The notes beneath the pieces were generated by a model. That model was not told the DNA's origin. It saw nothing but the letters and a program-made list of their open reading frames with translations, and did no database searches. A stretch of DNA of 49,387 bases, taken from contig CAMKTV010000005.1 in NCBI GenBank assembly GCA_946415785.1, positions 1 through 49,387 of the forward strand, given 5' to 3'. Within the stretch, counting starts at the first letter, position 1. Each line of letters opens with the position of its first letter. The position numbers and the translations under genes were made by a program. Positions 8,353 to 16,830 of this stretch are shown piece by piece. This stretch comes from an uncultured Solobacterium sp. (GTDB lineage Bacteria; Bacillota_I; Bacilli_A; Erysipelotrichales; Erysipelotrichaceae).

Positions 8353-8578
8353 GATTCTGTTACGTTTTAATATCATAAATAATAATGAGATTTTTGAAGT
8401 TATCTTTGATACAAGATTATCTTTTAATGATAACTTTAAACTATTAGGTGAAATCTATCATTTTAAGTTGAAGGATGATAATTATATTTTTGATTTAGTT
8501 AAAGATATCCCATTAAGAAAAGATGTTCCATTAAAATCGTTTAATCTGCCTAATTTTATGACGCTATCGATATTCTGA
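8345..8578 (+). CDS. Small T7SS operon protein, possible EsaB/YukD counterpart
   Basis: The 77-residue protein overlaps the end of essC by 8 bases. It alternates strands and one helix (LLRFNII...EIFEVIFDTRLSFNDNFKLLGEIYHF...DLVKDIPLRKDVPLKSFNLPNFMTLSIF), which would fit a ubiquitin-like fold such as EsaB/YukD, a small cytosolic T7SS protein of about 80 residues. Similarity is of size, predicted fold and position only; I cannot see a diagnostic motif. It ends in a TGA stop, last in the T7SS operon. Confidence 0.55.
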   Translation: MNKILLRFNIINNNEIFEVIFDTRLSFNDNFKLLGEIYHFKLKDDNYIFDLVKDIPLRKDVPLKSFNLPNFMTLSIF

Positions 8579-8616
8579 TTTTTTTATTAATGAAAATCAT
8601 AATTGCCTAATAATGA

Positions 8617-8631
8617 TAAAATTAAAATATG
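8617..8631 (+). promoter_or_regulatory. -10 box giving a predicted leaderless glucosaminidase mRNA
   Basis: TAAAAT at 8617-8622 is followed by exactly 6 bases and the ATG at 8629. No Shine-Dalgarno is present upstream. Transcription starting 7 bases after the box would begin on the A of the ATG. No clear -35 hexamer is visible. Confidence 0.55.
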
Positions 8632-11391
8632 TTAAAAATGAATAGATTTTTTTTGATTACGCTTATTGTTATATTTATTTTTAATATAGCTCCTTTAAAT
8701 GTGACAGCTAATGATGAGTATTATGTTGCGGAAGTTGGCGAAGGAAAAAAAGAAATCATTGAATCTTTTAATGACTATTATCTTGCGAATAGTTTTTATT
8801 TAAGAAATATTGATAATTATGATAATCTGGTTCTTTATCATGATGAAGAAGTCTTAAAGATGGAATATGGGATTGTTGAATTTGTAAGTAATGATGCCTG
8901 TTCTTTAAATTTGGAATATCGCTCAACAATCAAAAATAAAAGCAGCAGTATTAATGCCTGTTACGGGATAGATGGTGCCTATTTATATTCAAATAATGAC
9001 GCCAGCATTGTTTATTTTAAATATGCAGGTGATATTGGCTATATTGATAAAGAAGATGTCGTCTTACATCCATATGATTTATTAGATGTGCGTCTTTCAA
9101 GTTATAGTAATATCGATGGTAGTCTTAATCACAAGATAAAAACGCAATTACTTTTAGACTATTATGCATATGCACTAGAATTAGATGACTCATTAGCTTT
9201 CTTAAAAGATAATAAAGATTATTACAGTTATGATGGTCATTTCTTTTATGATGATTTTTATAAAATGATTGATGATTATAAAAATGATGAATATGAAAAT
9301 GCCATCAATAAAGATGCCTATTATAATTATTATTTATATTTACCAGCACGAAGTCTAACTAATTATGAATATCAGGAAATAGAAGATTATTTCTATAAAA
9401 CATTAAAGATTAATGGAAAGATTGATTATTATGATGACCAGGCAAAAGATAATGCCAATGATGTGATCAACAAATCACAATATTATGGAGAACTACAATC
9501 GTTTTATGAATATCAATATCTATATGGCGTAAATGCTTTAAGTGCATTGTCTGTTTCAATTCATGAAAGTGCATATGGAAAATCATTTAAAGCCTATAGT
9601 GAAAACAATATCTTTTCTAATGCAGCCTATGATTCACAAGAAGAAAGAAAGAATAATCATTATTCAAGTATCAGCGATTCCATCTATTCATATATGAAAT
9701 ATTATGTATCTGATCGTTTTTGTAATTATCGCAATTCTTTCTATAATGGCTCTTATTTTGGGAATAAATTAAGTGGTATGAATGTTGAATATTCTCTGGA
9801 TGCTTATTGGGGAGAAAAGGCAGCTGCAAATTATTATAAATTAGATAAAGCTCTTGGGTATAAGGATTATAACAGCTACGCCATTGGTGTAATCGAAGAA
9901 GAAGAAAAAGTCATCTTCTATAATGATTTAGATTTATCACGCAGTAAATTCACATTAAATAATCTTAATGCCTATTCTTTGATTATTCTAGAAGAATTAG
10001 AAGATGTTTATAAGGTTCAAATTGATCCAAGTTTTTCTTCTGATTATTTATATGACCATGATAACTGTGTTGCCTATGTTAAAAAAGACAATTTTGATTA
10101 TTTAATTAATTCAGATAAGATACACCAAAATGATTTAGTCACTATCACTTTTGACGGCAATGGTGGCTTGTATGAAGGAAATGAAAAATTAAAGATTAAA
10201 GTATTAAAAGGAAGTGTGCCTGTAATTCATAATCCAGATTATGATTCACATGTTTTTGTCGGCTATGATGAAGAAATAATACCAGCTGAACAAGAAAAGA
10301 CTTATGTGGCAAATTATCAAAAAATAGAGAAAATAAATCTTAATAAAAATATTAAAAAAGAATTGGAATTAGGAACTTATTTTGATTTAAGAGATATCTA
10401 TCTAAATGTCGTATATGAAAATGGTCATAAAGAAAAAGTACCACTTAATTCTAATATGTTAAGTGGCATAAATATTAATGAAGATGGTAAACAAAATCTG
10501 CTTATAACTTATAATGGTTTGTCGATAAATGAAGATATAAATGTATCAAAGAGTCTAAAAGAATTAAATGAAAAGACAGATTCATTAATTGAAAAGAATC
10601 TAGAATCATATTTAAATGAAGGCAAATATGATTTAGATGAAATCAAAGAAATAAGAAGTAATTTAAATAAGATTAATTATTCATATGATTTTAATGAAAT
10701 AAGGACAATTGATTTAATCATTCATGAAAGCGGCTTAGATGATAATCATTATCATATTGATGATAATGATTATGATTTATCTATCTCTGGTTTAAGTTTA
10801 AGTTTAGCACCAAGCAATAAATTCTTCTTATTTAAAGGACTGCATGATACATATTATGTTTCTATCAAACAGCTCAATAAGAAAGAAAAAATCTTAAAAG
10901 AAATTGGTGAAGCCTATGGCTTTGAGGCGATTGATTATTTTGAAATTTCTTTTTCTTTAAATCTTAAAAAGACTGATGTTCAAGGAACCTTTGTGGCTTC
11001 AATTAAGATTGATGATAAACAGAATGATAAGACATATTCAGTATATCGTTTGGATGAAAATGGCGATGTTGTAAAATGCAGAACCAGTCAAAGTAACAAT
11101 TATATTCAATTCATTTCTAAGAAAGCTGGAAAATTTATTGTCTTAGCTAAAGACAGTGTCAATAATTATGTGATTGAAGATTATATTGAAAATATCAATG
11201 CGTCAAATTCAGTAGCTGATAATCAGGATTATTTCTTGATTGGAACAATTGGTTTAATAACCATCCTTTATGGGCTAGTTATGGTTATAATGAATATGAA
11301 TTTAGAAAGATTAAAAGAGAAGACATGGAAAGACTACAAAAAATTATTGCAGAAAGCGGTTATTGTTCAAGAAGAAAAGCCGAAGAATTGA
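8629..11391 (+). CDS. Surface-anchored endo-beta-N-acetylglucosaminidase
   Basis: A 920-residue exported protein: signal peptide (residues 1-28, ending near VTA-ND), an uncharacterised region, then a glucosaminidase (LytG/FlgJ-like) domain around 285-420 with SALSVSIHESAYGKS (likely catalytic Glu313), ENNIFSNAAYD and the tail SLDAYWGEKAAANYYKLD typical of the family. Residues about 505-565 (ITFDGNGGLYEGN...FVGYDEE...YVANY) resemble an InlB B-repeat. A C-terminal membrane helix (about 870-890) plus a Lys-rich tail anchors it. It should cut peptidoglycan glycan strands. Its position after the T7SS operon hints at a role in opening the wall (inference). The last 67 bases overlap rluB in another frame. 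Confidence 0.85.
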   Translation: MLKMNRFFLITLIVIFIFNIAPLNVTANDEYYVAEVGEGKKEIIESFNDYYLANSFYLRNIDNYDNLVLYHDEEVLKMEYGIVEFVSNDACSLNLEYRSTIKNKSSSINACYGIDGAYLYSNNDASIVYFKYAGDIGYIDKEDVVLHPYDLLDVRLSSYSNIDGSLNHKIKTQLLLDYYAYALELDDSLAFLKDNKDYYSYDGHFFYDDFYKMIDDYKNDEYENAINKDAYYNYYLYLPARSLTNYEYQEIEDYFYKTLKINGKIDYYDDQAKDNANDVINKSQYYGELQSFYEYQYLYGVNALSALSVSIHESAYGKSFKAYSENNIFSNAAYDSQEERKNNHYSSISDSIYSYMKYYVSDRFCNYRNSFYNGSYFGNKLSGMNVEYSLDAYWGEKAAANYYKLDKALGYKDYNSYAIGVIEEEEKVIFYNDLDLSRSKFTLNNLNAYSLIILEELEDVYKVQIDPSFSSDYLYDHDNCVAYVKKDNFDYLINSDKIHQNDLVTITFDGNGGLYEGNEKLKIKVLKGSVPVIHNPDYDSHVFVGYDEEIIPAEQEKTYVANYQKIEKINLNKNIKKELELGTYFDLRDIYLNVVYENGHKEKVPLNSNMLSGININEDGKQNLLITYNGLSINEDINVSKSLKELNEKTDSLIEKNLESYLNEGKYDLDEIKEIRSNLNKINYSYDFNEIRTIDLIIHESGLDDNHYHIDDNDYDLSISGLSLSLAPSNKFFLFKGLHDTYYVSIKQLNKKEKILKEIGEAYGFEAIDYFEISFSLNLKKTDVQGTFVASIKIDDKQNDKTYSVYRLDENGDVVKCRTSQSNNYIQFISKKAGKFIVLAKDSVNNYVIEDYIENINASNSVADNQDYFLIGTIGLITILYGLVMVIMNMNLERLKEKTWKDYKKLLQKAVIVQEEKPKN

Positions 11392-12050
11392 TTGTAAACA
11401 GAAAAGTCAAAGTCAACGGCAAGATAATTGATGAATTAGGCTTTAAGGCAAATCCTCAAGATGAAATAATAGTTGAAGGCAATTTATTAAAAAAAGAAGA
11501 AAAAGTTGTCTATCTTTTAAATAAACCAAAAGGGGTTATTTCAAGCGTTAAAGATGAAAAGGGCAGAACCAGTGCAATTGATTTGATTGATTGTAAATAT
11601 CGTCTATATCCTATTGGCAGACTTGATTATGACAGCAGCGGTCTTTTATTATTAAGCAACGATGGTGATTTAACTCAAAAGATGTTACATCCAAAATACC
11701 ATATTGATAAGATATATGAAGTTACAATTAATGGCTTAATTGACAGTGAAACAATCCAAAAGATAAGCCAAGGTGTCTATATAGATGGCAGAAAAACTTC
11801 ACCTGCAGAAATTAAATTAATCAGAAAGAACGATAATAAAGAAACATCTTTTTTAGAAGTTAAGATACATGAAGGAAGAAACAGACAGATAAGAAAAATG
11901 TTTGAAAAATATGGCTATAAAGTCATTCGTCTACATCGTATTCAAGAAGCTAACATCACTTTAGGCAATTTAAAACCAGGCGAATATCGTCCTTTAAAGC
12001 CTTATGAGATTGTGAAGCTTAAAAAATATTTAGATAATGGTAATATCTAA
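11325..12050 (+). CDS. rluB: rRNA pseudouridine synthase, RluB/RsuA family
   Basis: The 241-residue protein has an N-terminal S4 RNA-binding domain (MERLQKIIAESGYCSRRKAEELI...VNG) and a pseudouridine synthase domain with LLNKPKGVISS, YPIGRLDYDSSGLLLLSNDG (the Asp of GRLD is catalytic) and HEGRNRQIRKMF. The start is fixed by the canonical S4 beginning, so the 67-base overlap with the upstream glucosaminidase is real, not a mis-called start. RluB modifies the peptidyl-transferase region of 23S rRNA; RsuA-type 16S specificity is less likely. Its 3' end overlaps rqcH tail-to-tail by 21 bases. Confidence 0.93.
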   Translation: MERLQKIIAESGYCSRRKAEELIVNRKVKVNGKIIDELGFKANPQDEIIVEGNLLKKEEKVVYLLNKPKGVISSVKDEKGRTSAIDLIDCKYRLYPIGRLDYDSSGLLLLSNDGDLTQKMLHPKYHIDKIYEVTINGLIDSETIQKISQGVYIDGRKTSPAEIKLIRKNDNKETSFLEVKIHEGRNRQIRKMFEKYGYKVIRLHRIQEANITLGNLKPGEYRPLKPYEIVKLKKYLDNGNI

Positions 12051-13649
12051 ATTAGAATCTAAAACAGGATCAATATATATTGTCTTATAGTTTTTAATTG
12101 ATACAAAACCAGGCTTTTTGCCTTTAATCTTTTTGACATCTTTCAAAAGACAGTAATCAACAGGAACTGAACTTGAATAACGTCCTTTCGAGAAATAAGC
12201 AGCTAAAGTAGCACATAGACGTAACGCTTCTTCATCTGGTGAATCAGTGTTGATTAAAAGATGAGAACCATGATAATCTTTCGCATGAAACCACATATTA
12301 TTAGGTTTTCCATAATCAAAACTTAGATAATCATTTTGAAGATTATTCTTTCCAAAAGTAATTAAAAAGTCTTTATATTTGATCTGATAGAGATTAATCT
12401 TTTTAATCTTTTTATTTTTCTTTGTCTTATTTCTTAGATAGCCATATTTAATTAATTCATCTCTAATTTCTAAAGCATCATTATAGGCTGCAATATCAAC
12501 CTGTTCTTTTAGTGCTTTAAAATAATCTAATTCATTTTTAGCTATTTGAATTTGTTCCTCGATATATGCTTTACCTTTTCTTTTCTTGGCGTAGATATTA
12601 AAGTATTTATTGGCGTTTTCTTTAATTGAATATTTAGGATCAAGTATGATAATTTTATTTTGGCCATTATAATCAAATACATTAATCTCTGATAGACCTT
12701 TTTTATTCAAATCAGAATATGTATAAAGTAATTCACCATTTTCTTTATCATCCAAAAGATTTTCACCATCAATTAAACTTTGATTAAGCTTAGATAGTTT
12801 TAAATCATAATGTTTAATCTGTCTTTTAATGAACTTATCAATATCTTCGGTGACACTTTTAATTCTTTCTTTTTCATTAGCCTCAAAATAAAGATAATCA
12901 AAACCTTCACTTAATGAGAACTTTTTATATTCTTTTTTCAGGTGAGTTAAAGGAATAATATGATAATTGTTGTCACTTAAAATATAGAGTGAATCACTTT
13001 GTTTAATCGTTTCCATAATTTCTTTAAAAGAACTGTCAGATAAACGATAGAAAACTTCCTGTTCAAGTAATTTAGAAAAGCCTTGCAGTTGGGCTACTAA
13101 TGATTGTTCAAAATCTATATCGTTATCATTAAAAGGATCTTTTTTATTTTGATTATCAGGATAGATAAAATCAGCACCAACTAAAATTGTGCGTTTATTA
13201 TTCTGATAGGGCGGTATCTTCTTTAGGGCATCAATTATTTTATTTGTTTCTTTATCAATCAGAATCAGATTGGCATATTTGCCCATTAATTCAACACTTA
13301 ATAGATATTCTTTTTCATCATACAAATCATTTAAGGCCTTGATATGCATTAATAAATAACGGTCATAATTAAACTGTTCAATCTTAGTTATGATGCCATT
13401 AGTCAGATGCTTTCTTAATACCATGATGAAAGTCGAAGGTTCTTCAAAGTTATTATAATTTTCATTAGATAAAGCAATATGGTTATAGACACTATGTAAA
13501 GAAATCACAAGATTTATGCGCACCTTATTGGCATGAACATTAAAGATAACTTCCGTTTTAGAAGTTTCATTAATTTTATTGATGTGCATAGGAAGATTAT
13601 TATCTAATTCTTCTTTGATTTTACTTAGAATAATTCCATCAATTGCCAT
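12030..13649 (-). CDS. rqcH: RqcH (NFACT) ribosome quality-control factor
   Basis: A 539-residue NFACT protein. The NFACT-N domain (1-about 200) includes the D-R pair (QFNYDRYLL) needed for tRNA use, helix-hairpin-helix and coiled-coil parts follow (260-400), and NFACT-R ends the protein with MWFHAKDYHGSHLLI. RqcH binds stalled 50S-peptidyl-tRNA complexes and adds C-terminal alanine tails that target the nascent chain for degradation. Slightly shorter than the about 570 residues of the Bacillus protein. A TATAAT box lies exactly 6 bases before the ATG and no Shine-Dalgarno is present, so the mRNA should be leaderless. Divergent from gmk. Confidence 0.93.
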   Translation of the reverse strand: MAIDGIILSKIKEELDNNLPMHINKINETSKTEVIFNVHANKVRINLVISLHSVYNHIALSNENYNNFEEPSTFIMVLRKHLTNGIITKIEQFNYDRYLLMHIKALNDLYDEKEYLLSVELMGKYANLILIDKETNKIIDALKKIPPYQNNKRTILVGADFIYPDNQNKKDPFNDNDIDFEQSLVAQLQGFSKLLEQEVFYRLSDSSFKEIMETIKQSDSLYILSDNNYHIIPLTHLKKEYKKFSLSEGFDYLYFEANEKERIKSVTEDIDKFIKRQIKHYDLKLSKLNQSLIDGENLLDDKENGELLYTYSDLNKKGLSEINVFDYNGQNKIIILDPKYSIKENANKYFNIYAKKRKGKAYIEEQIQIAKNELDYFKALKEQVDIAAYNDALEIRDELIKYGYLRNKTKKNKKIKKINLYQIKYKDFLITFGKNNLQNDYLSFDYGKPNNMWFHAKDYHGSHLLINTDSPDEEALRLCATLAAYFSKGRYSSSVPVDYCLLKDVKKIKGKKPGFVSIKNYKTIYIDPVLDSNLDITII

Positions 13650-13661
13650 AACATTATTATA
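13647..13661 (-). promoter_or_regulatory. -10 box giving a predicted leaderless rqcH mRNA
   Basis: On the minus strand, TATAAT (13656-13661) is followed by 6 bases (AATGTT) and then ATG (13649-13647). A perfect 14-bp palindrome, CTTAATTAATTAAG (13662-13675), lies directly upstream, shared with the divergent gmk promoter. Confidence 0.65.
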
Positions 13662-13682
13662 CTTAATTAATTAAGCTTGTAG

Positions 13683-13698
13683 TAAAATAGAGGTAATG
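13683..13698 (+). promoter_or_regulatory. -10 box giving a predicted near-leaderless gmk mRNA
   Basis: TAAAAT (13683-13688), 7 bases, then ATG at 13696. AGAGG lies only 3 bases from the ATG, too close for a normal ribosome binding site. Only 46 bases separate the gmk and rqcH start codons. Confidence 0.5.
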
Positions 13699-14262
13699 AA
13701 AAAAGGATTGCTTATAGTTTATAGCGGACCAAGTGGTGTTGGTAAGAGCACAATTTTAAAAGAACTATTAGAGGATAAGAAACTTAATCTTGCCTTTTCT
13801 ATTTCAATGACCACCAGAGCCCTAAGAGGTGAAGAAAAAGATGGCGTTGATTATTTCTTTGTAGACAAAAAGACGTTTGAAAAAGCTATTGAAGAAGACG
13901 CTTTCTTGGAATATGCATCTTATGTGGACAATTATTATGGAACACCTAAAGCTTATGTTGAACAAAAAAGAGAAGAAGGTAAAAATGTCATATTAGAAAT
14001 TGATGTTCAAGGTGGACTACAGGTAAATGAAAAATGTCCTGATGCAATCAGTATCTTTATTGAACCGCCAAGCATTGAAGAATTAAAGAAAAGATTAATT
14101 GGCAGAGGAACTGATGATCTTAAAGTAATTGAAAAAAGACTTAAACAAGTCAAAAGAGAAATCAAAAGTTCAAAGACATATAAATATCATGTGATTAATA
14201 ATGTCTTAGAAGATGCTGTTAAAGAAGTAAAAGAAATCATAAAAAAAGAAATGGATAATTAA
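13696..14262 (+). CDS. gmk: Guanylate kinase
   Basis: The 188-residue protein starts MKKGLLIVYSGPSGVGKSTI, with the GPSGVGKST P-loop, followed by the GMP-binding SMTTRALRGEEKDGVDYFFVD and EYASYVDNYYGTPK, then ILEIDVQGGLQV, all canonical. It phosphorylates GMP to GDP. Length is slightly short of the usual about 205. Lone gene, divergent from rqcH, convergent with rpsD. In Bacillus gmk lies in a cluster with rqcH (yloA), rpoZ and priA; here rpoZ is not next to it and priA is 14.5 kb away. Confidence 0.96.
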   Translation: MKKGLLIVYSGPSGVGKSTILKELLEDKKLNLAFSISMTTRALRGEEKDGVDYFFVDKKTFEKAIEEDAFLEYASYVDNYYGTPKAYVEQKREEGKNVILEIDVQGGLQVNEKCPDAISIFIEPPSIEELKKRLIGRGTDDLKVIEKRLKQVKREIKSSKTYKYHVINNVLEDAVKEVKEIIKKEMDN

Positions 14263-14276
14263 TCCATTTCTTTTTC
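14241..14276. terminator. Bidirectional terminator between gmk and rpsD
   Basis: Perfect 12-bp stem 14245-14256 / 14262-14273 (AAAGAAATGGAT against ATCCATTTCTTT) with a 5-base loop, T-rich on the plus strand and seven A upstream, giving a U-tract for the rpsD transcript on the minus strand. The gmk stop codon lies in the loop. Confidence 0.85.
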
Positions 14277-14282
14277 TTAGTG

Positions 14283-14888
14283 TTATCTGTTGTAGTATTC
14301 GACAACTAGTAGTTCGTTTACTTCTGGGTTTAATTCTTTTCTTTCAGGAAGTCTAACGAATGTTCCTTTTCTAGCGTCTTTGTCAACATTTACATAGTCC
14401 TTGAATGAAACGTTTGCTTCTAAAGCGTCAGCGATAGATGCATTATTGCGACTAGCTTCTTTAACTTCGATAGTTGAACCAGGTTTAATCCAAGCACTAG
14501 GGATATCACATTTCTTACCATTTACTAGGATATGTCCATGGTTTACAAGTTGTCTAGCACCACGTCTAGTTCTTGCGAAGCCCATGCGGTATACTAGGTT
14601 GTCTAATCTTGATTCTAATAATACAAGAAGATTAGTACCAGTAACACCTTTCATCTTACTAGCTTTGATGTAAGTGTTGTAGAATTGTTTTTCATTTAGA
14701 CCGTACATATGTCTGATTTTTTGTTTTTCAGCATGTTGTAAGCCATAGTTTGAAAGTTTAATTCTCTTAGTTGCACTACCATGTTGACCAGGAATATATG
14801 CTCTTTTTGCTAATTCTTCGCCTGTTTCTAGAACAGAGAAGTTTAAACGACGAGATATACGCCAAACAGGTCCAGTGTTTCTTGCCAT
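14283..14888 (-). CDS. rpsD: 30S ribosomal protein uS4
   Basis: 201 residues from MARNTGPVWRISRRLNFS, with GQHGSATKRIKLSNYGLQ, EKQKIRHMYGLNEKQF, and the S4 RNA-binding domain RLDNLVYRMGFARTRRGARQLVNHGHILVNG. This is the zinc-free form (no N-terminal Cys cluster). The start is the ATG at 14888, which has AAGGAGG 7 bases upstream; a longer frame to 14927 is not needed. S4 is a primary 16S rRNA binder and in Firmicutes represses its own mRNA. A leader of about 147 bases with repeated motifs precedes it, compatible with that control. Confidence 0.97.
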   Translation of the reverse strand: MARNTGPVWRISRRLNFSVLETGEELAKRAYIPGQHGSATKRIKLSNYGLQHAEKQKIRHMYGLNEKQFYNTYIKASKMKGVTGTNLLVLLESRLDNLVYRMGFARTRRGARQLVNHGHILVNGKKCDIPSAWIKPGSTIEVKEASRNNASIADALEANVSFKDYVNVDKDARKGTFVRLPERKELNPEVNELLVVEYYNR

Positions 14889-15036
14889 AATGTTCCTCCT
14901 TTTCTTAGTGTTAGAGGTGTAAATCATTTTTAGAGAGTGTTAATATACAATTTTCACCATTTACGCTAGGCTACTAATTTTCCTTTTAGGCTATTAACGC
15001 TTAGTCTAGAAACTTTACATGCGTCTTCTAACGTGC
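14889..15036 (-). promoter_or_regulatory. rpsD 5' leader, probable S4 autoregulatory element
   Basis: From the predicted start near 15036 to the rpsD ATG is about 147 bases without an ORF. It holds TAGGC near its 5' end (15035-15039) and two copies of TAGCCTA (14987-14993 and 14967-14973) that can pair with it alternatively, plus GCGTTAA/TAGCGTAAA segments. Autogenous S4 leaders are known in Bacillus; assignment here is by position and pairing potential only. Confidence 0.5.
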
Positions 15037-15042
15037 CTATTT

Positions 15043-15071
15043 ATATTATCAATTATTATGACATAAGTCAA
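15043..15071 (-). promoter_or_regulatory. rpsD promoter
   Basis: Minus strand: TTGACT (15066-15071), 17-base spacer, TAATAT (15043-15048). Its -35 box is one base away from the -35 box of the divergent ezrA promoter. Confidence 0.75.
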
Positions 15072-15072
15072 A

Positions 15073-15101
15073 TTGAGAAAAGGCGCTTTTAATAGTATAA
15101 T
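15073..15101 (+). promoter_or_regulatory. ezrA promoter
   Basis: TTGAGA (15073-15078), 17-base spacer, TATAAT (15096-15101); predicted start near 15108, then AGGAGA at 15115-15120 and ATG at 15127. Back-to-back with the rpsD promoter. Confidence 0.8.
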
Positions 15102-15126
15102 TATTGTTGATTTTAGGAGAATAAAG

Positions 15127-16830
15127 ATGACTGATCAAATGAGATTAATCCTTATAATTGCCTTGGCTGTAGTTGCTTTAATATTAGTATTAATTATCGT
15201 TTTAAATACTCGCAAATCTAATCTAAAAAAAGATGTTGATGAGCTGCAGGTTCGTTACAATACCATAAAAACTATACCGATTGCTTTTAAGATAAATAAA
15301 GCTCAAGCAATCGCAAAAAGAAACGCCCAAACTGCTGATAAAGTAAAAGTTTATTATGATAAATATGAAGAAGCCCAAAAGAATATTGATCAGTTTTCTG
15401 ATTTTTTAGAAAATATTGAAGATGAATTTGCTGCTAAGAATTATAGTGAAGTAAGAGAATTATTAATATCTGCAAAACAAAAGGCTGAAGAATGCGAAAA
15501 AGAAATTAATGAAATAGATAAATTCTTGGAAGAATTCTCTGAAGAAGAAACAATCTTAAGAGAGAATTCAGCGAAATTAAAAGAAAAATTCTTAAAATTA
15601 AAATATTATACAAATAATTCAGCAAGTGCTTTATCAATAGCTTTACCAGGAATTGAAAAAAAGATTGAAATAGTTGAAGAATTATTCTCTCAAAGTGAAG
15701 AATTTATTTTCACAAATGATTATGAAAGTGCTAAAGGTGCTTTAGATAGAATAAATAAAAATATCCTTGATATTGAAAAATCGTTATTAGCTTTACCTGA
15801 ACTCGTAGCTGATTGTAAAGGAGTTATTCCTGCTTTATTTGATGAAGTTAATAGACAATATGCTTTATCTCGTCAAAGAGGTGTATATACTGATCACTTA
15901 AAGATTGATGAAGAACTTAAAAATATTGATCAAGCATTAAATGAAGACCTTAAAGTTATTTCAGTTGGTGATTTAGGAAACGTCAAAGAACATAATAAAG
16001 CGTATAAAGAAAAACTTAACACTTTACTTTCTTCATTAAGAGAAGAAAACAAAAACTTCCAGGAATTAAAAGCTAAAAGCGATGAAGTTGTTTCAGCAAT
16101 TCAAGAAACAAAAGGCTTACATAATTATGTTTCTAAATCATATGAAATAGAAAAAGAACGCTTTGGCTTAGAAGATATGGATGCCTATATAAAAGATAGT
16201 GAAAAAGCTATTAATGATTATCAAGCTTCATATATCGCATTAAATGGAAACATTACTGATAACTCAAAAGCAGCAAGTGAATTAATGTCAGAAGCTAACG
16301 CTTTATTAAATGAAATTAAACAAACAAAAACTGAATTAGGGAAATATAAAGCTACATTTGATAAGAATACTACCGATGAATCAAGAGCAAAAAGCCAACT
16401 TATTAAATTCACAGCAGTATTAAATGAAGTTGAAGTAAAAGTTAGTGAATATCATTTGCCAGCTATCGCTGATCGTTATAAAGATGACTTATTAGAAGGA
16501 AGAAATAGAATAGGAAAGATAAAAGAGTTATTAAATGAAATTCCTTTGAATCTTCCATTATTAAATCAAACACTTGATGAAACAATTCAATTTATTGATC
16601 GCTTCTATAATGATGCGAATAATATTGTTGGCATGGCAATAATGGTTGAAAATGCCATTGTCTTTGGCAACAAATATCGTTCTAGTCATCCAGAAGTTGA
16701 AAGAGATTTATCAAGAGCTGAATTATCTTATTTAAATGGTGAATATACAAAAGCTTTAACGATGGCCATTGCCTGTATGGAAAAATTATTCCCTAATCGT
16801 AAGGGCTCAAATTATTTAGAGAACGCTTAA
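15127..16830 (+). CDS. ezrA: Septation ring formation regulator EzrA
   Basis: 567 residues: a single N-terminal membrane helix (about 5-27) with a very short outside part, then a long cytosolic coiled-coil array rich in Glu, Lys and Leu, close to the about 560 residues of EzrA. EzrA binds FtsZ, prevents polar rings and coordinates wall synthesis. I place the start at 15127 (AGGAGA 6 bases upstream); an earlier TTG at 15073 is part of the promoter. The gene order ezrA-cysteine desulfurase-thiI is the same as in Bacillus, which supports the call. The stop shares a base with the next ATG (TAATG). Confidence 0.9.
   Translation: MTDQMRLILIIALAVVALILVLIIVLNTRKSNLKKDVDELQVRYNTIKTIPIAFKINKAQAIAKRNAQTADKVKVYYDKYEEAQKNIDQFSDFLENIEDEFAAKNYSEVRELLISAKQKAEECEKEINEIDKFLEEFSEEETILRENSAKLKEKFLKLKYYTNNSASALSIALPGIEKKIEIVEELFSQSEEFIFTNDYESAKGALDRINKNILDIEKSLLALPELVADCKGVIPALFDEVNRQYALSRQRGVYTDHLKIDEELKNIDQALNEDLKVISVGDLGNVKEHNKAYKEKLNTLLSSLREENKNFQELKAKSDEVVSAIQETKGLHNYVSKSYEIEKERFGLEDMDAYIKDSEKAINDYQASYIALNGNITDNSKAASELMSEANALLNEIKQTKTELGKYKATFDKNTTDESRAKSQLIKFTAVLNEVEVKVSEYHLPAIADRYKDDLLEGRNRIGKIKELLNEIPLNLPLLNQTLDETIQFIDRFYNDANNIVGMAIMVENAIVFGNKYRSSHPEVERDLSRAELSYLNGEYTKALTMAIACMEKLFPNRKGSNYLENA

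Noticed and set aside
8577-8598. GATTTT/AAAATC hairpin after the T7SS operon as terminator
   Set aside because: Only six weak pairs and no T-tract after the stem; the T7SS operon end remains undefined.
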